From: Collinsella sp.
Lineage (GTDB): Bacteria; Actinomycetota; Coriobacteriia; Coriobacteriales; Coriobacteriaceae
NCBI GenBank assembly: GCA_019419485.1
Contig: DXZV01000114.1
Coordinates: forward strand, 1 to 5,985
Direction of reading: 5' to 3'
DNA: 5,985 nt
The position numbers and the translations under genes are program-made. The notes under the pieces were generated by a model, which was not told the DNA's origin, searched no databases, and saw only the letters and a program-made list of their open reading frames with translations. Positions 5,065 through 5,985 of this stretch are shown here, piece after piece. How positions within the stretch are numbered: the first letter of the stretch is position 1; every line of letters begins with the position of its first letter.

Positions 5065-5985
5065 TAACGATTCCTGCCGTGGCAGTACTTAAACTTCTTG
5101 CCGCTACCGCAGGGGCACGGGTCGTTGCGGCCCACGTTGACGTACGGATCGTCGCTCTCGGACTTGCGATAGGTGGTCACCTTGCCACCGTTGTTGACGG
5201 CAGCCGGACCACCCTGGACAGCCGTGCGGGCCTGCACCTGCGCCTGCTTGCGCAGCACCGAGTCGCCGTTGTCACCATCGACCTCGGCAGGACCGGAGAA
5301 GTGCGCACCCTCGAGCGCGGGCTCCTCCTTGTGCTCCACGGCACGCGGGGCAGCCTTGATCTCGATGCGCAGAACCGTGCGCAGGTAATCCTCGTACATG
5401 GTGTCGACGAGTATCTGGAACGCGCCGTAGGCCTCGGTCTTGTACTCGACCAGCGGGTCGCGCTGGCCAAAGCCGCGCAGGCCGATGCCGGTCTTGAGGT
5501 AGTCCATCTCCTGCAGGTAGTTCATCCAGCGGGTATCGATGACGCGCAGCATGACCTGGGTGTTGAGCTCGCGCATCAGGTCCTCGCCCAAGCGCTCGGC
5601 TTTCATGTTGTAGCACTTCTCTACGTAAGCCAGGACATCGGCAGCCAGAGCCTCATAATCCTCGTCGGGGAACTTCGGCGTATCGATGTGGCCGGTGAGC
5701 TCTACAACCCACTTGCGCAGGCCCTCCAGGTCGCGCTCGCCATCGTGACTGTCCTTGGTGCAGAACTCCTGCACGCAGCGGTACACGGTATCGTGCATGA
5801 CCTCGGTGATGTGGTCGGTCAGATCCTTGCCGTCCAGAATCTTATTGCGCTCGGCGTAGATGACCTGGCGCTGCGTGTTCATGACGTTGTCGTAGTCAAG
5901 GACGCTCTTACGCATGGAGAAGTTGATGCTCTCGACCTTGTGCTGGGCATTCTCGACGGCCTTGGAAATGATCTTGTGCTGGATG
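5064..5985 (-). CDS. secA: Preprotein translocase ATPase SecA, C-terminal third (5' end outside window)
   Basis: The frame is open to the right edge and gives the last 306 residues of SecA, the ATPase that drives unfolded preproteins through the SecYEG channel. The fragment starts in the helical scaffold (IQHKIISKAVENAQHKVES, then RKSVLDYDNVMNTQRQVIY). It continues through the wing region and the second scaffold segment around WMNYLQEMDYLKTGIGLRGF (153-172 of the fragment) and QRDPLVEYKTEAYGAFQ. A low-complexity linker of about 70 residues, rich in Ala, Glu, Gln and Gly, follows. The end is the zinc-binding tail NDPCPCGSGKKFKYCHG, in which Cys290, Cys292, Cys301 and His302 form the CxC-x8-CH ligand set that binds zinc and, in studied SecAs, SecB or the ribosome. 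The ATPase domains lie beyond the window. The TAA stop shares its last base with the prfB ATG, so the two genes form an operon and are likely translationally coupled. Confidence 0.98.
   Translation of the reverse strand, partial: IQHKIISKAVENAQHKVESINFSMRKSVLDYDNVMNTQRQVIYAERNKILDGKDLTDHITEVMHDTVYRCVQEFCTKDSHDGERDLEGLRKWVVELTGHIDTPKFPDEDYEALAADVLAYVEKCYNMKAERLGEDLMRELNTQVMLRVIDTRWMNYLQEMDYLKTGIGLRGFGQRDPLVEYKTEAYGAFQILVDTMYEDYLRTVLRIEIKAAPRAVEHKEEPALEGAHFSGPAEVDGDNGDSVLRKQAQVQARTAVQGGPAAVNNGGKVTTYRKSESDDPYVNVGRNDPCPCGSGKKFKYCHGRNR

Overview
The window is GC-rich bacterial DNA with every supported gene on the minus strand. The proteins look actinobacterial, and the best guess is a gut Coriobacteriia such as Collinsella. 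That placement rests on recalled protein similarity: a SecA with a zinc tail followed directly by prfB, an RF2 gene without the programmed frameshift, and a transketolase split into two genes. It has not been confirmed by a search.

In the direction of transcription (high to low coordinates), the window opens inside secA. The last 306 codons are present and include the zinc-binding tail. secA runs into prfB (release factor 2) with a one-base TAATG overlap. A 165-base spacer follows, holding several palindromes and a strong minus-strand terminator, and then a YitT-family membrane protein gene. After a 207-base AT-richer spacer comes a two-gene transketolase operon, N-terminal then C-terminal subunit, separated by one base and closed by a good hairpin terminator. 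Next is a 450-base stretch without a credible gene that contains a striking long inverted repeat. The window ends in the 5' part of a Pro/Ala/Gln-rich protein gene that starts with GTG and runs off the left edge.

The gene content is mostly housekeeping: protein export (SecA), translation termination (RF2), the non-oxidative pentose phosphate pathway (transketolase) and a membrane protein of unknown substrate. No mobile element gene, CRISPR array, tRNA or rRNA is visible, and I see no clear new multi-gene system. The points worth a second look are the RF2 stop-codon tripeptide, which reads Ser-Pro-Thr instead of Ser-Pro-Phe; the intergenic inverted repeat, with perfect 26-base arms in a structure of about 124 bases; and the terminator hairpin placed directly against the ribosome binding site of the YitT-family gene.
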